Shown here: piece after piece, positions 38,075 to 48,897 of the stretch
Position numbering within the stretch: the stretch's first letter is position 1
How the letters are laid out: every line of letters begins with the position of its first letter
Origin: Pseudorhodoferax sp. Leaf267
GTDB taxonomy: Bacteria; Pseudomonadota; Gammaproteobacteria; Burkholderiales; Burkholderiaceae_C
DNA: 64,000 nucleotides
Direction: 5' to 3'
Assembly: GCF_001422405.1 (NCBI RefSeq)
Contig: NZ_LMMV01000001.1
Location: forward strand, 187,275 to 251,274
Notes under the pieces: model-generated
The model's database searches: none
What the model saw: the letters and a program-made list of their open reading frames with translations, nothing else
Told to the model about the DNA's origin: nothing
Program-made: the position numbers and the translations under genes

Positions 38075-39573
38075 CAGGCGTGCTCCGCCGCGATCATGGC
38101 GTACACGTCGTCCTCGGTGCTGCCCGCCGGCAGCTCCCCCACCTTGCGCCGGTCCCGCAGCACCACGATGCGGTGCGCCACGCGCACCACCTCGGCGATC
38201 TCCGACGAGATGAACACCACCGCCATGCCGGCCTGGGCCAGCTGCAGGATCTGCTCCATGATTTCCTGCTTGGCCGCCACGTCGATGCCACGCGTGGGCT
38301 CGTCCAGGATCAGCAGGCGCGGGGCCGTCGCCAGCCAGCGGGCGATCACGGCCTTTTGCTGGTTGCCGCCCGAGAGCAGGCCGATGGGCGTTTCCACGCT
38401 GGCGGTCTTGATGCCCAGCTGGGCGACGAAGCGCTCGGCCAGCCGCGTCTGCTCGGCGTGCGACAAAAACTTGCGCACACCCATGCGCGCCTGCAGCGCC
38501 AGCGCGATGTTCTCGCGCACCGAGAGTTCGGCCACGATGCCGTCGGTCTTGCGCTCCTCGGGGCACAGGGCCAGGCCGGCCGCAATCGCGTCGGACGGGC
38601 TGGCGAAACGCACCATCTGGCCGTCGATCTGCAGCGTGCCGCGGTCGGGCGTCTCCAGGCCGAACAACAATCGCGCCAGTTCGGTGCGGCCCGCGCCCAG
38701 CAGGCCGGCCAGGCCCACGACTTCGCCGGCGCGCACCTGCAGGTCGAGCGGCTGCAACTGGGTGGACTGGCCCAGGCCTTCGGCGCGCAGCAGCGGTGCA
38801 GCCACCATGTCTGCCACCGGGGGCGGCGCCGTGCGGGCCTGCGCGGCGGCCAGCTCGCGGCCGAGCATGGCGGCGATGAGCTTTGGCGCCGGCAACTCGG
38901 CCACCGGCCACTCACCCACCCAGCCGCCATTGCGCAGCACCGTGATGCGGTCGGACACGGCGTAGACCTGGTTCATGAAGTGCGTGACGAAGACGATGGC
39001 CAGGCCCTCGTCGCGCAGCTGGCGCAGCACGCCAAACAGCTTGCGCACCTCGTCGTCGTCCAGGCTGGAGGTGGGCTCGTCGAGGATCAGCACCTGCGCC
39101 TTGACACCGAGCGCGCGGCCGATGGCCACCATCTGCTGCACGGCCACCGGGTAGCTGGACAGCAGCCGCGTGACGTCGATCGCGAGGCCAATGCGCGCCA
39201 GCAGCGCGCGCGCCTGGGTGTGCACCGCGGCCCAGTCGATGCGCAGCCCGCGCTTGGGATAACGCCCGGCGAACATGTTCTCGGCCACCGACAGGTTGGG
39301 GCACAGGTTCACCTCCTGGTAGACCGTGCTGATGCCCAGTTGCTGCGCGGCGATCGGCGAGTCGGGCCGAACCACCTGGCCGCCCAAACGAATCTCTCCT
39401 GCGCTGGCCGGGAACACGCCCGTCAGCACCTTGATCAGCGTGGACTTGCCCGCGCCGTTCTGGCCCATCAGCGCATGGATCTCGCCGGGGTGGAGCGTGA
39501 GCTGCACATCGCGCAGCACCTCGATGTCGCCGAAGCGCTTGGTCACTCCGGCAAGCTGCAAAACAGGCGTCAT
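38074..39573 (-). CDS. ytfR: Sugar ABC transporter ATP-binding protein, YtfR-like
   Basis: A 499-aa double ATPase of the RbsA/AraG/YtfR type. The first domain has GQNGAGKST, VAVQQMVAIGRAL and ILDEPTSSLD. The second has the degenerate P-loop GLLGAGRTELARLL, then [15 protein letters not shown] and [11 protein letters not shown]. It starts with ATG 39573 overlapping the GguB-like permease stop (ATGA) and ends at TGATG before the YtfT-like permease. It belongs to the second transporter of this operon. Confidence 0.93.
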   Translation of the reverse strand: MTPVLQLAGVTKRFGDIEVLRDVQLTLHPGEIHALMGQNGAGKSTLIKVLTGVFPASAGEIRLGGQVVRPDSPIAAQQLGISTVYQEVNLCPNLSVAENMFAGRYPKRGLRIDWAAVHTQARALLARIGLAIDVTRLLSSYPVAVQQMVAIGRALGVKAQVLILDEPTSSLDDDEVRKLFGVLRQLRDEGLAIVFVTHFMNQVYAVSDRITVLRNGGWVGEWPVAELPAPKLIAAMLGRELAAAQARTAPPPVADMVAAPLLRAEGLGQSTQLQPLDLQVRAGEVVGLAGLLGAGRTELARLLFGLETPDRGTLQIDGQMVRFASPSDAIAAGLALCPEERKTDGIVAELSVRENIALALQARMGVRKFLSHAEQTRLAERFVAQLGIKTASVETPIGLLSGGNQQKAVIARWLATAPRLLILDEPTRGIDVAAKQEIMEQILQLAQAGMAVVFISSEIAEVVRVAHRIVVLRDRRKVGELPAGSTEDDVYAMIAAEHA

Positions 39574-40792
39574 GCCTTGTTCTTGTGGTACACGTCGATG
39601 AACACCGCCGCCAGCAGCACCAGCCCCTTGATGACCTGCTGGTAGTCGATGCCGATGCCCAGGATGGACATCCCGTTGTTCATCACGCCCATGATGAATG
39701 CGCCGATGACAGCGCCCATGACCTTGCCCACACCGCCCGAGGCCGAGGCCCCACCGATGAAGCAGGCCGCGATCACGTCCAGCTCGAAGCCCAGGCCGGC
39801 CTTGGGCGTGGCGGTGTTGAGCCGCGCCGCGAACACCAGGCCCGCCAGCGCGGCCAGCACGCCCATGTTCACGAAGGTCAAAAAGCTCAACCGCTTCGTG
39901 TCGATGCCCGACAGCCGCGCGGCCTTCTCGTTGCCGCCCAGCGCGTACACGCGCCGGCCGATGGTGGTGCGCCGCGTGACGAAGTCGAACAGCAGGATCA
40001 AGAGCGCCATCACCACCAGTACGTTGGGCAGGCCGCGGTAGGAGGCCAGCAGCCACGAGAAGCCGATCAGCAGCGCGGCGAACACGACCGTCTTCGCCAC
40101 GAAGAAGCCACCCGGCTCGCTGGTGATGCCATGCGCGCGCTGGCGCTGGCGTGCGCGCCAGCCGGTCCAGGCGAACAGCAGCGCGGCGGCGATGCCTAGC
40201 AGCAGCGTGAAGATGCGCAGGTTCTGCTGGCCCGGCGTGGGCGGCGCGGCGAAGGGGTCGGGGATGAAGCCCGAACTCAGGCCCTGAAACACCTCGGGAA
40301 ACGGCCCCACCGATTGCCCGGCCAGCAGCGCCAGCGCCAGGCCCTTGAACACCAGCATGCCGGCCAGCGTCACGATGAACGACGGAATGCGCGCGTAGGC
40401 CACGAACCAGCCCTGCGCCGCGCCGATCACGCCGCCGCACAGCAGGCAGGCCAGCGTGGCCGGCACCACGTGCCAATCGTGCTGCACCATCAGCACCGCT
40501 GCCAGCGCGCCGACGAAGCCGCAGACCGAGCCCACCGACAAATCGATGTGGCCGGCCACGATGACCAGCAGCATGCCCAGCGCCATGATCACGATGTAAC
40601 TGTTCTGCAGCACCAGGTTGGTCAGGTTCAGCGGCTGCATCAGCGTGCCGTCGGTCATGACCTGGAAGAACACCATGATCGCCACGAGGCTCAGCAACAT
40701 GCCGTACTCGCGGAAGTTGTGGCGCAGGTAGCTGCCCAGGGTGGGCGCTGCCGGGGCGTTCTTCGTGGTGGGAGCGGGGAGGGTGTCTTCTG

Positions 40793-40796
<4 letters not shown>
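39570..40796 (-). CDS. gguB: Multiple-monosaccharide ABC transporter permease, GguB/MmsB-like
   Basis: A 408-aa permease with an N-terminal extension and a large insert, longer than RbsC/YtfT types and typical of GguB/MmsB. Visible marks are [48 protein letters not shown] and [26 protein letters not shown]. The ATG at 40796 overlaps the GguA stop (ATGA). In Agrobacterium, ChvE-GguA-GguB imports galactose, arabinose, xylose and other aldoses, so the same range is likely here. Confidence 0.93.
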
Positions 40797-42343
<1,547 letters not shown>

Positions 42344-42353
42344 CGCAGCGGGT

Positions 42354-43418
42354 CTACTTGATCTGCGAGGCCTTGTAGTAGCCGCTGCCGACCAGCGTTG
42401 CTTCCCAGTTTGTTTTGTCCACGGTGACGGGCTTGAGCAGGTAGGACGGCACGACCTTCACGCCGTTGTTGTAGGTCTTGGTGTCGTTGACCTCGGGCTG
42501 CTTGCCCGAGACCACGGCGTCGACCATGTTGGCGGCCACCTTGGCCAGCTCGCGCGTGTCCTTGAAGATGCTGGAGTACTGCTCGCCGCGCAGGATGGAC
42601 TTGACGGACTGCACCTCCGCATCCTGCCCGCTGACGATGGGGCAGGGCGTCTGCTTGGTGCAGTAACCCACGCCCTTGAGCGAGGACAGGATGCCGATGG
42701 ACAGGCCGTCGTAGGGCGACAGCACGGCATCGACCTTGGCATTGCCGTAGAAGGCCGAGAGCAGGTTGTCCATGCGCGCCTGCGCCACCGCGCCGTCCCA
42801 GCGCAGCGTGCCCACCTTGTCCATGCCCATCTGCTTGCTGCGCACCACCAGCTTGCCGCTGTCGATGTAGGGCTTCAAGACCGACATCGCGCCGTCGTAG
42901 AAGAAGAAGGCGTTGTTGTCGTCCGGCGAGCCGCCGAACAGCTCGATGTTGAACGGGCCCTTGCCCTGCTTGAGGCCCAGCGCGTGGACGATGGAGCTGG
43001 CCTGCAGCACGCCGACCTGGAAGTTGTCGAAGGTGGCGTAGTAGTCCACGTTCTTCGAGCCCTTGATCAGCCGGTCGTAGGCGATGACCTTCACGCCCTT
43101 GTCGGCCGCGTTCTGCAGCGCCTTGGAGAGCGTGGTGCCGTCGATGGACGCGATGACCAGCACCTTGGCGCCCTTGGTCACCATGTTCTCGATCTGCGCC
43201 AGCTGGTTGGGGATGTCGTCGTCGGCGTACTGCAGGTCGGTCTTGTAGCCGCGCTCTTTCAGCACCTTGACCATGTTGTTGCCGTCGTCGATCCAGCGCG
43301 CTGACGACTTGGTGGGCATGGAGATGCCGACCATGCCCTTGTCCTGGGCGTGGGCCACGGGGGTGAGGGCCAGCACGACGGCGCTGGCGGCCAAGGTCTT
43401 GAGGAATGTGCGTTTCAT
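42354..43418 (-). CDS. chvE: ChvE-like multiple-sugar-binding periplasmic protein
   Basis: A 354-aa binding protein with signal peptide ([18 protein letters not shown]). The ChvE family is indicated by [51 protein letters not shown] and [11 protein letters not shown], and [24 protein letters not shown] precedes the ATG. ChvE binds a range of aldoses and sugar acids and, in Agrobacterium, also signals to VirA. Here it feeds GguA/GguB. It follows the YtfQ-like protein by 37 bases. Confidence 0.95.
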   Translation of the reverse strand: MKRTFLKTLAASAVVLALTPVAHAQDKGMVGISMPTKSSARWIDDGNNMVKVLKERGYKTDLQYADDDIPNQLAQIENMVTKGAKVLVIASIDGTTLSKALQNAADKGVKVIAYDRLIKGSKNVDYYATFDNFQVGVLQASSIVHALGLKQGKGPFNIELFGGSPDDNNAFFFYDGAMSVLKPYIDSGKLVVRSKQMGMDKVGTLRWDGAVAQARMDNLLSAFYGNAKVDAVLSPYDGLSIGILSSLKGVGYCTKQTPCPIVSGQDAEVQSVKSILRGEQYSSIFKDTRELAKVAANMVDAVVSGKQPEVNDTKTYNNGVKVVPSYLLKPVTVDKTNWEATLVGSGYYKASQIK

Positions 43419-43455
43419 GGAGAGTCTCCTGTTGTTTGTTTTTGAGATGCGTTGA

Positions 43456-44418
43456 TCAGTACTTGCGCTTCGGGAATTCAGCCGCCGCGGTCTCCATCGG
43501 GAAGATGCCCTCCACCGTCTCGATGCGCTTGGGGATGGTCTTGCCGGCCAGGATGTCTTTCACCGCCGTCATCAGCTGCGGGCCCAGCAGCGGGCTGCAT
43601 TCAATGGACACGTTCAGCTTGCCGGCCATCATGGCCTCGAAGGCGCCCTTCACCGCGTCGATGGAGATGATGGTGATGTCCTTGGCGGGCTTGAGGCCGG
43701 CCTCCTCGATGGCCTGGATCGCGCCGATGGCCATGTCGTCGTTGTGCGCGTACAGCACATTGATGGCCTTGCCCTCGGCCTTCAGAAAGGCTTCCATCAC
43801 CTCCTTGCCCTTGGCGCGCGTGAAGTCGCCGGTCTGGCTGCGCACGATCTTGAACTTGGGGTCCGCCTTGATGATTTCCTCGAAGCCCTTCTTGCGGTCG
43901 ATGGCCGGGGCCGAGCCCACCGTGCCCTGCAGCTCGACGATGCGCACCTCGCCGCTCTGGCCTTTCATCTTGTCCACCAGCCAGCGGCCGGCCTTGCGGC
44001 CTTCCTCGACGAAGTCCGAGCCCATGAAGGTCACGTAGAGCGAGGTGTCCTTGGAGTTGACGGCGCGGTCGGTCAGCACCACCGGGATCTTGGCGGCCTT
44101 GGCCTCGCGCAGCACGTTGTCCCAGCCCGATTCGACGACGGGCGAGAACGCAATAACGTCGACCTTCTGCGCAATGAAGGCGCGGATGGCCTTGATCTGG
44201 TTCTCCTGCTTTTGCTGCGCGTCGGAGAACTTGAGTTCGATGCCCGCGTCCTTGGCAGCCGCCTTGATGGACTCGGTGTTGGCGGTGCGCCATTCGCTCT
44301 CGGCACCGACTTGGCTGAAGCCCAGCACGATCTTCTTCTGGGCGAACAGCGGGCCGTGCAGAGCGGCAGCGGAAAGGGCCGCGGTGGCGGCAATGGCGTG
44401 GCGGCGTGTGATGGGCAT
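43456..44418 (-). CDS. ytfQ: YtfQ-like sugar-binding periplasmic protein
   Basis: A 320-aa periplasmic sugar-binding protein. A Tat-like or Sec signal ([27 protein letters not shown], with RRH) is followed by [46 protein letters not shown], nearly canonical for YtfQ, the galactofuranose-binding protein. Its cognate YtfR, YtfT and YjfF lie downstream, but four kilobases away with the ChvE-GguAB cassette inserted between. It is the first gene of the operon. AGGAG precedes the ATG. Confidence 0.94.
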   Translation of the reverse strand: MPITRRHAIAATAALSAAALHGPLFAQKKIVLGFSQVGAESEWRTANTESIKAAAKDAGIELKFSDAQQKQENQIKAIRAFIAQKVDVIAFSPVVESGWDNVLREAKAAKIPVVLTDRAVNSKDTSLYVTFMGSDFVEEGRKAGRWLVDKMKGQSGEVRIVELQGTVGSAPAIDRKKGFEEIIKADPKFKIVRSQTGDFTRAKGKEVMEAFLKAEGKAINVLYAHNDDMAIGAIQAIEEAGLKPAKDITIISIDAVKGAFEAMMAGKLNVSIECSPLLGPQLMTAVKDILAGKTIPKRIETVEGIFPMETAAAEFPKRKY

Positions 44419-44498
44419 CGGTCTTGTCTCCTGTTGGCATGCCTGGCTGCCTGAGGTTGGCTGGTTGCCAGCGCATGCCCCGCAGTGTAAGAATCAAA

Positions 44499-44546
44499 CG
44501 CGTATCCATCCAATACTTTTTTGATGAAAAAACATATCCTTACGCG
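44499..44546. promoter_or_regulatory. Nested inverted repeats between ytfQ-like and LysR genes
   Basis: CGCGTA (44499-44504) and TACGCG (44541-44546) are an outer inverted repeat. Inside it lies TTTTTT-GATG-AAAAAA (44517-44532), an AT-rich dyad. The region sits between two divergent genes, where a GbpR-like regulator is expected to bind. Exact promoter elements were not assigned. Confidence 0.45.
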
Positions 44547-44561
44547 CATCGGGAAAACCCG

Positions 44562-45524
44562 GTGACCGACGTTGCCGACAGCGCCCACTGGTTCCTGCGC
44601 GCGCGCCTGAAGACGCGTCAGCTGCTGTTGCTCGTGGCGTTGGCGGACGAGGGCAACATCCACGCCGCGGCGCGCGTGCTGAACATGACGCAGCCGGCCG
44701 CATCGAAGCTGCTGAAGGACCTGGAAGACATGCTGGAGGTGCCGCTGTTCGAGCGGCTGCCGCGCGGCATGCGGGCCACCTGGTACGGCGAGACCATGAT
44801 CCGCCATGCGCGCGAGGCGCTGGCCAGCCTGAACCAGGCGCACGAGGAGCTCACGGCGCTCAAGGCCGGGCGTTACGGCCAGGTCGGCGTGGGCGCCATC
44901 ACCTCACCGGCGCTGGCCCTGCTGCCCTCGGCCATCGCCATGGTCAAGCGCGAGCAGCCCAGCCTGCGCGTGGTGCTGGAGATCGAGACCAGCCCGGTGC
45001 TGCTGCAGCACTTACGCCAGGGCCGGCTCGACATCCTGCTGGCGCGCTTCTTCGCCGAGGAAGACAAGACCAATCTGCGCTACGAGCCGCTGACCAGCGA
45101 GCCCGTGTGCGCCGTGGCGCGGCCGGGCCATCCGATGGCCGGCGCGCAGGGCCTGACGCTGGCCGACGTGGTGGACGCCAGCTGGATCGTGCCGCCGGCC
45201 GGCAGCGTGCTGCGCCATCGCTTCGAGTTGATGTTTACCGAGGCGGGCCTGAAGCCGCCGATCGACGTGATCGAGACCGCGGCGCTGCTGTTCATCACGC
45301 GCATGCTGCAGCAAAGCGACATGCTGTGCGTGGTGTCCACGGAGGTCGCGCGCTACTACGCCGCGCACGGCATCCTGACCATCGTGCCGCTGGAGATGCC
45401 CTGCCACATGGACGACTTCGGCTTCATCACGCGCAGCGACCGCATGCTGTCGCCGGGGGCGCAGTTGCTGTTGAAGGCCTTGAAGACGGCGTGCCTGCCG
45501 GTGTATGGCAGGAAGGTGGAGTAG
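44562..45524 (+). CDS. gbpR: LysR-type regulator, GbpR-like (sugar importer regulator)
   Basis: A 320-aa LysR regulator. The helix-turn-helix is LLLLVALADEGNIHAAARVLNMTQPAASKLLKDLEDMLEVPLFERL, and the rest is a LysR effector domain. Agrobacterium GbpR is a LysR protein encoded divergently from chvE, and this gene has the same relation to the importer operon. The start is taken as GTG 44562 because similarity begins there; an open frame extends further up but includes the divergent promoter. It probably responds to the imported sugars. Confidence 0.85.
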   Translation: MTDVADSAHWFLRARLKTRQLLLLVALADEGNIHAAARVLNMTQPAASKLLKDLEDMLEVPLFERLPRGMRATWYGETMIRHAREALASLNQAHEELTALKAGRYGQVGVGAITSPALALLPSAIAMVKREQPSLRVVLEIETSPVLLQHLRQGRLDILLARFFAEEDKTNLRYEPLTSEPVCAVARPGHPMAGAQGLTLADVVDASWIVPPAGSVLRHRFELMFTEAGLKPPIDVIETAALLFITRMLQQSDMLCVVSTEVARYYAAHGILTIVPLEMPCHMDDFGFITRSDRMLSPGAQLLLKALKTACLPVYGRKVE

Positions 45525-45531
45525 CCCAGGA

Positions 45532-45846
45532 TCAGGCTGCTGCCGCGTGCAATTTCAACCCGAGGGCGCGGGCGACTTTCAGCACGGTGGCAAAGCTGGG
45601 GTTGCCGTCGCTGCTGAGCGCACGGTAGAGGCTTTCGCGGCTGAGGCCGGCATCCTTGGCCACCTGGCTCATGCCCTTGGCACGCGCGATATCGCCGAGC
45701 GCCTTGGCAATGCCAGCGGCATCGTCCGGCGCCTCATCCAGCCAGGCGTCGAGGTAGGCCGCCATCTCCTCGGGTGTGCGCAGGTGGTCGGCCACGTCGT
45801 ATGGGGTCACCGTGGGTTGGGGCGTCTTGCTGGCGGTGCGGGGCAT
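45532..45846 (-). CDS. HigA-type antitoxin (addiction-module antidote)
   Basis: A 104-aa protein with a C-terminal helix-turn-helix: IAKALGDIARAKGMSQVAKDAGLSRESLYRALSSDGNPSFATVLKVARALGLKL, a textbook member of the family of addiction-module antidotes. The N-terminal segment YDVADHLRTPEEMAAYLDAWLDEAPDD is the usual toxin-binding part. The ATG at 45846 lies 5 bases after the toxin gene stop. The toxin is frameshifted (next entry), so this may be an antitoxin without a partner. It converges on the GbpR-like gene. Confidence 0.9.
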   Translation of the reverse strand: MPRTASKTPQPTVTPYDVADHLRTPEEMAAYLDAWLDEAPDDAAGIAKALGDIARAKGMSQVAKDAGLSRESLYRALSSDGNPSFATVLKVARALGLKLHAAAA

Positions 45847-45851
45847 GGGGT

Positions 45852-46144
45852 CTACTCCTGGAAGCTCTTGGCGAGCTGGATGGCCATCTGGATATCGTTC
45901 TGCTGCGACGACTTGTCGCCGCCGGCCAGCAGCAACAGCAAGCGCTCGCCGCGCTGCGTGTAGTAGACGCGGTAGCCCGCCCGACATCGATCTTCAACTC
46001 GGACACGCCGTCGCTCAGGTTGCGGTGCAGGCCCGGATTGCCGCCGATCAGCCGTTCGACGCGCATCAGGATCCTGGCTCTGCCAGTGCGGTCCTTCAGC
46101 GCGTCGATCCATGCGGCGTAGGCCTTGGTCTTCGCGACTCGCAT
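45852..46144 (-). pseudogene. Frameshifted HigB/RelE-like toxin
   Basis: The reading frame MRVAKTKAYAAWIDALKDRT followed by NLSDGVSELKIDVG is the N-terminal two thirds of a HigB-type killer protein. The natural continuation, GYRVYYTQRGERLLLLLAGGDK followed by LAKSFQE and a stop, is in another frame. The shift lies close to 45978: the codons for GPGYR need one more C than the sequence has (GGGCGGGCTAC instead of GGGCCGGGCTAC). A single-base deletion or a base-calling error explains it. If real, the toxin is dead and the adjacent antitoxin survives. If a sequencing artefact, the pair is intact. Confidence 0.85.
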
Positions 46145-46178
46145 GCCGGGGAGTGTAGCTCAAGGGCTACAAAAGCAC

Positions 46179-46949
46179 CTACACCCAGCCCGCATCCACC
46201 TTGAACTCCTGCGCCGTGCACATCGCCGCATCGTCCGATGCCAGGAACAGCACCATGGCCGCGATGTCGTTCGGCTGCAGCTTGTCGGGCAGGCACTGGT
46301 TGCGCGCGAGTTCCTTCTCGCCCTCGGCGTCCAGCCAGAGCTTGATCTGCCGCTCGGTCATGACCCAGCCCGGCGAGACGGTGTTGATGCGGATGCGGTC
46401 CGCGCCCAGCGTGCGCGCCAGGCCGCGCGTGAGGCCGTTGACCGAGGACTTGGCGATGGAATACACCGGGTAGCCGCTGCCCTTGGCCTGCCAGCCGGTC
46501 GAGCCCAGGTTGATGACCGAGCCCGCGCCCAGGCGGCGCATGCCGGGCACCACGGCCTGGATGGCGAAGAAGGCGGGCCGCTCGTTGATGGCGATGCGGT
46601 CGTCGTAATAGGCGGGCGTGACGGACTCCAGCGTGTGGCGGTCGTCGCTGGCCACGTTGTTCACCAGCACCGAGAAGTCGCCTAGCGCGGCCTGCGCGTC
46701 AGCGATGGAAGACTGCAACGCGGCGATGTCGCGCACGTCGCAGGCCCGCCACCAGACCGCGCCGTGGCCTGCCGCCTCGATGCTGCCCGCCAGCGCCTGG
46801 CTGGGCTCGGCCGCGATGTCCACGAAGGCCACGCGCGCACCCTGCGCGGCCAGCGCGCTGACGATGGCCGCACCGATGCCGCTTCCCCCGCCGGTCACGA
46901 AGACGGCGCGTCCGCGCAGGCTGGGGTAGGTGGATGGGGCGTTGGGCAT
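46179..46949 (-). CDS. SDR-family sugar 1-dehydrogenase-like oxidoreductase
   Basis: A 256-aa short-chain dehydrogenase. The NAD(P) site is VTGGGSGIGAA (residues 18-28), followed by NNVAS. The catalytic triad is Ser150, Tyr163 and Lys167 (YSIAK). Beta-strand NTVSPGWV and the C-terminal DAGWV are typical. The ATG at 46949 is chosen because the upstream extension has no similarity. It is divergent from the SMP-30 lactonase and aldose epimerase genes, as in sugar oxidation loci, so it probably oxidises an aldose (arabinose, galactose or xylose) to its lactone. Related enzymes are called galactose or arabinose 1-dehydrogenases. Confidence 0.88.
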   Translation of the reverse strand: MPNAPSTYPSLRGRAVFVTGGGSGIGAAIVSALAAQGARVAFVDIAAEPSQALAGSIEAAGHGAVWWRACDVRDIAALQSSIADAQAALGDFSVLVNNVASDDRHTLESVTPAYYDDRIAINERPAFFAIQAVVPGMRRLGAGSVINLGSTGWQAKGSGYPVYSIAKSSVNGLTRGLARTLGADRIRINTVSPGWVMTERQIKLWLDAEGEKELARNQCLPDKLQPNDIAAMVLFLASDDAAMCTAQEFKVDAGWV

Positions 46950-46991
46950 GGCGATGTCTCCAAAATCGATGGATTGCAAAAGTTGTATCTG

Positions 46992-47011
46992 AGAAGCTGT
47001 GATCGGCTTCT
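46992..47011. promoter_or_regulatory. Dyad in the divergent SDR / lactonase promoter region
   Basis: AGAAGC (46992-46997) and GCTTCT (47006-47011) form an inverted repeat with an 8-base spacer in the 117-base divergent region. A second, wider pair GTATC / GATAC flanks it (46985-46989 and 47032-47036). They could be regulator sites shared by both transcripts. Confidence 0.35.
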
Positions 47012-47066
47012 TTCCAATATGAATGTGCCTTGATACGATGCGCCGCGTCAAGCACCATCGCGCACC

Positions 47067-47969
47067 ATGTCCTCTCCACCCTCGTTTTCCAGGCCCACGG
47101 CCCTGTCCACGCCGCGCTGTGTCTGGGACGCGCAGGCGCAGCTGGGCGAGGGCGCGTTGTGGTCGTCAAGACTGCAGGCGCTGTGGTGGGTCGACATCCT
47201 GGGCCGCCGGCTGCACCGGCTGCAGGGTGGCGAGCAGCGCAGCTGGGCTTTCGATGAATACATCTCGGCCGTGGCCGAATGCGCGGGCAGCGATGCCCTG
47301 CTGGTCAGCCTGCGCCACGGCTTCGCGCTGTTCCATCCGGAACAGGGCACGCTGCGCCACCTGCACCGCGTCGAAGCCGAGCCGCCCGGCAACCGCTTCA
47401 ATGACGGCAAGTGCGATGCACAGGGCCGCTTCTGGGCCGGCAGCATGGACTTCGATTGCCAGGCCGAGACCGGCGCGCTGTACCGCTTCGATGCCGATGG
47501 CCGCTGCACGCGCCACGACACCGGGTTCGCCGTGACCAACGGCCCCACGTGGTCGCAGGACGGCACCACCATGTTCTTCAACGACACCGTGCGCGGCACC
47601 GTGCTGGCGTATGACTTCGACATGGCCAGCGGCCTGCTGGCCAACCGCCGCCCCTGGCTGCAGTTCGCCGAGGGCGACGGCGTGCCCGACGGCATGACCA
47701 CCGATGCCGCGGGCCGGCTGTGGATCGCCCACTGGGGCGGCGGCTGCGTGAGCTGCCACGACCCCGTGACCGCCGAGGAGCTGGGGCGCATAACGCTGCC
47801 CGCCAGCCAGATCACGAACTGCGCGTTCGGCGGTCCCGCGTTGCGCACGCTGTATGTCACGAGCGCGGCCATCGGCTTGCCCGGTGCGCCCCTGGCCGGC
47901 GCCGTCTTCGCCGTCGAGCTCGACAGCCCTGGCCTGCCGGCCCCTTTGTTTGCAGGACCTGTCGCATGA
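47067..47969 (+). CDS. SMP-30/gluconolactonase-type sugar lactonase
   Basis: A 300-aa beta-propeller lactonase of the SMP-30/regucalcin family. Metal-ligand motifs are LGEGALW (Glu28), NGPTWS (Asn158) and VPDGMTTD (Asp208), with FNDGKCDAQGRFWAGSM as the conserved central block. It should hydrolyse the sugar lactone made by the SDR dehydrogenase to the aldonic acid. The ATG at 47067 is 117 bases from the divergent SDR ATG. It overlaps the epimerase gene by ATGA, so the two are coupled. Confidence 0.93.
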   Translation: MSSPPSFSRPTALSTPRCVWDAQAQLGEGALWSSRLQALWWVDILGRRLHRLQGGEQRSWAFDEYISAVAECAGSDALLVSLRHGFALFHPEQGTLRHLHRVEAEPPGNRFNDGKCDAQGRFWAGSMDFDCQAETGALYRFDADGRCTRHDTGFAVTNGPTWSQDGTTMFFNDTVRGTVLAYDFDMASGLLANRRPWLQFAEGDGVPDGMTTDAAGRLWIAHWGGGCVSCHDPVTAEELGRITLPASQITNCAFGGPALRTLYVTSAAIGLPGAPLAGAVFAVELDSPGLPAPLFAGPVA

Positions 47970-48880
47970 AGCATCCGATCACCTGGCTGCGCCACGCCGG
48001 CCAACACCTGGGCCTGGTGCCCTCATTGGGCGGCGCCGTCGCGGCCTGGCAGTGCGAGCACGCGGGGGAACGCGTGGACCTGTGGCGGCCCTGGGACGGC
48101 GAGACGCCAGACCTCTACCAGCTCGCCTCCTTCCCCATGGTGCCGTGGTCCAACCGCATCGCGCAGGGCGGCTTCGAGTTGGATGGACGCTTCCACCCCA
48201 TGCAGCCGAACCGCGCGGGCGAGCCGTACCCCATCCATGGCGACGGCTGGCTGCAGCCCTGGCAACACGACCAGGACGGCGAGGGCGCCGCCACGATGGC
48301 GCTGACCTCGCACCACTTCGGCGGCGATCCGTACCACTACGAGGCCACGCAACGCTTTCGCCTCGTGCCCGGCGGGCTCGACCAGAGCCTGCACGTGCGC
48401 CACCTGGGCGACGACCCCATGCCCTACGGCCTGGGGCTGCACCCCTGGTTCCCGCGCACGCCCGGCACCACGGTGCAGGCGCCGGTGCAGGGGCTGTGGA
48501 CCTGCGGCGACGACCCGATTCCGACAGGCCACGTGGCCGACATCCCGGCGGACCGTGACCTCTCGGCCGGCATCTCCGCCCACGGCAGCCTGATCGACAA
48601 CGCCTACAGCGGCTGGGGCGGCCGTGCCACCATCGCCTGGCCCGAGCGCGGGCTGCAATTGCACGTGGCCATGCCGCAGTTCGAACGCGACGGTGGCACG
48701 GCGGCGCACCAGTGCCTGGTCTACCGGCCCCCGGCGCACATCGCCGGCTTCTGCTTCGAGCCCATCACGCACCCGATCAACGCCTTCCACATGCCGGGCC
48801 GGCCGGGCCTGCGCGTGCTGGCGCGCGGCGAAACCATGGAGATGGCGGTGCAGTGGCGGTGGAAGGCCGCCGCCGCATAA
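47966..48880 (+). CDS. Aldose 1-epimerase-like protein
   Basis: A 304-aa protein of the galactose mutarotase superfamily. Motifs are FPMVPWSNRIAQG, the active-site His in YPIHGDGW, YGLGLHPWF (second His) and the Gly-rich C-terminal strand with FCFEPITHPINAFH. It interconverts alpha and beta anomers of aldoses, which helps the upstream dehydrogenase act on one anomer. It starts at the ATG overlapping the lactonase stop. Confidence 0.9.
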   Translation: MKHPITWLRHAGQHLGLVPSLGGAVAAWQCEHAGERVDLWRPWDGETPDLYQLASFPMVPWSNRIAQGGFELDGRFHPMQPNRAGEPYPIHGDGWLQPWQHDQDGEGAATMALTSHHFGGDPYHYEATQRFRLVPGGLDQSLHVRHLGDDPMPYGLGLHPWFPRTPGTTVQAPVQGLWTCGDDPIPTGHVADIPADRDLSAGISAHGSLIDNAYSGWGGRATIAWPERGLQLHVAMPQFERDGGTAAHQCLVYRPPAHIAGFCFEPITHPINAFHMPGRPGLRVLARGETMEMAVQWRWKAAAA

Positions 48881-48897
48881 GGGGTACAACCTCGCCC

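Noticed and set aside
45734-46144. A 136-codon toxin-like ORF read straight through as one protein
   Set aside because: After KIDVG the frame becomes Ser/Arg/Cys-rich noise, while the true continuation is in another frame. The frameshift explanation fits both parts.
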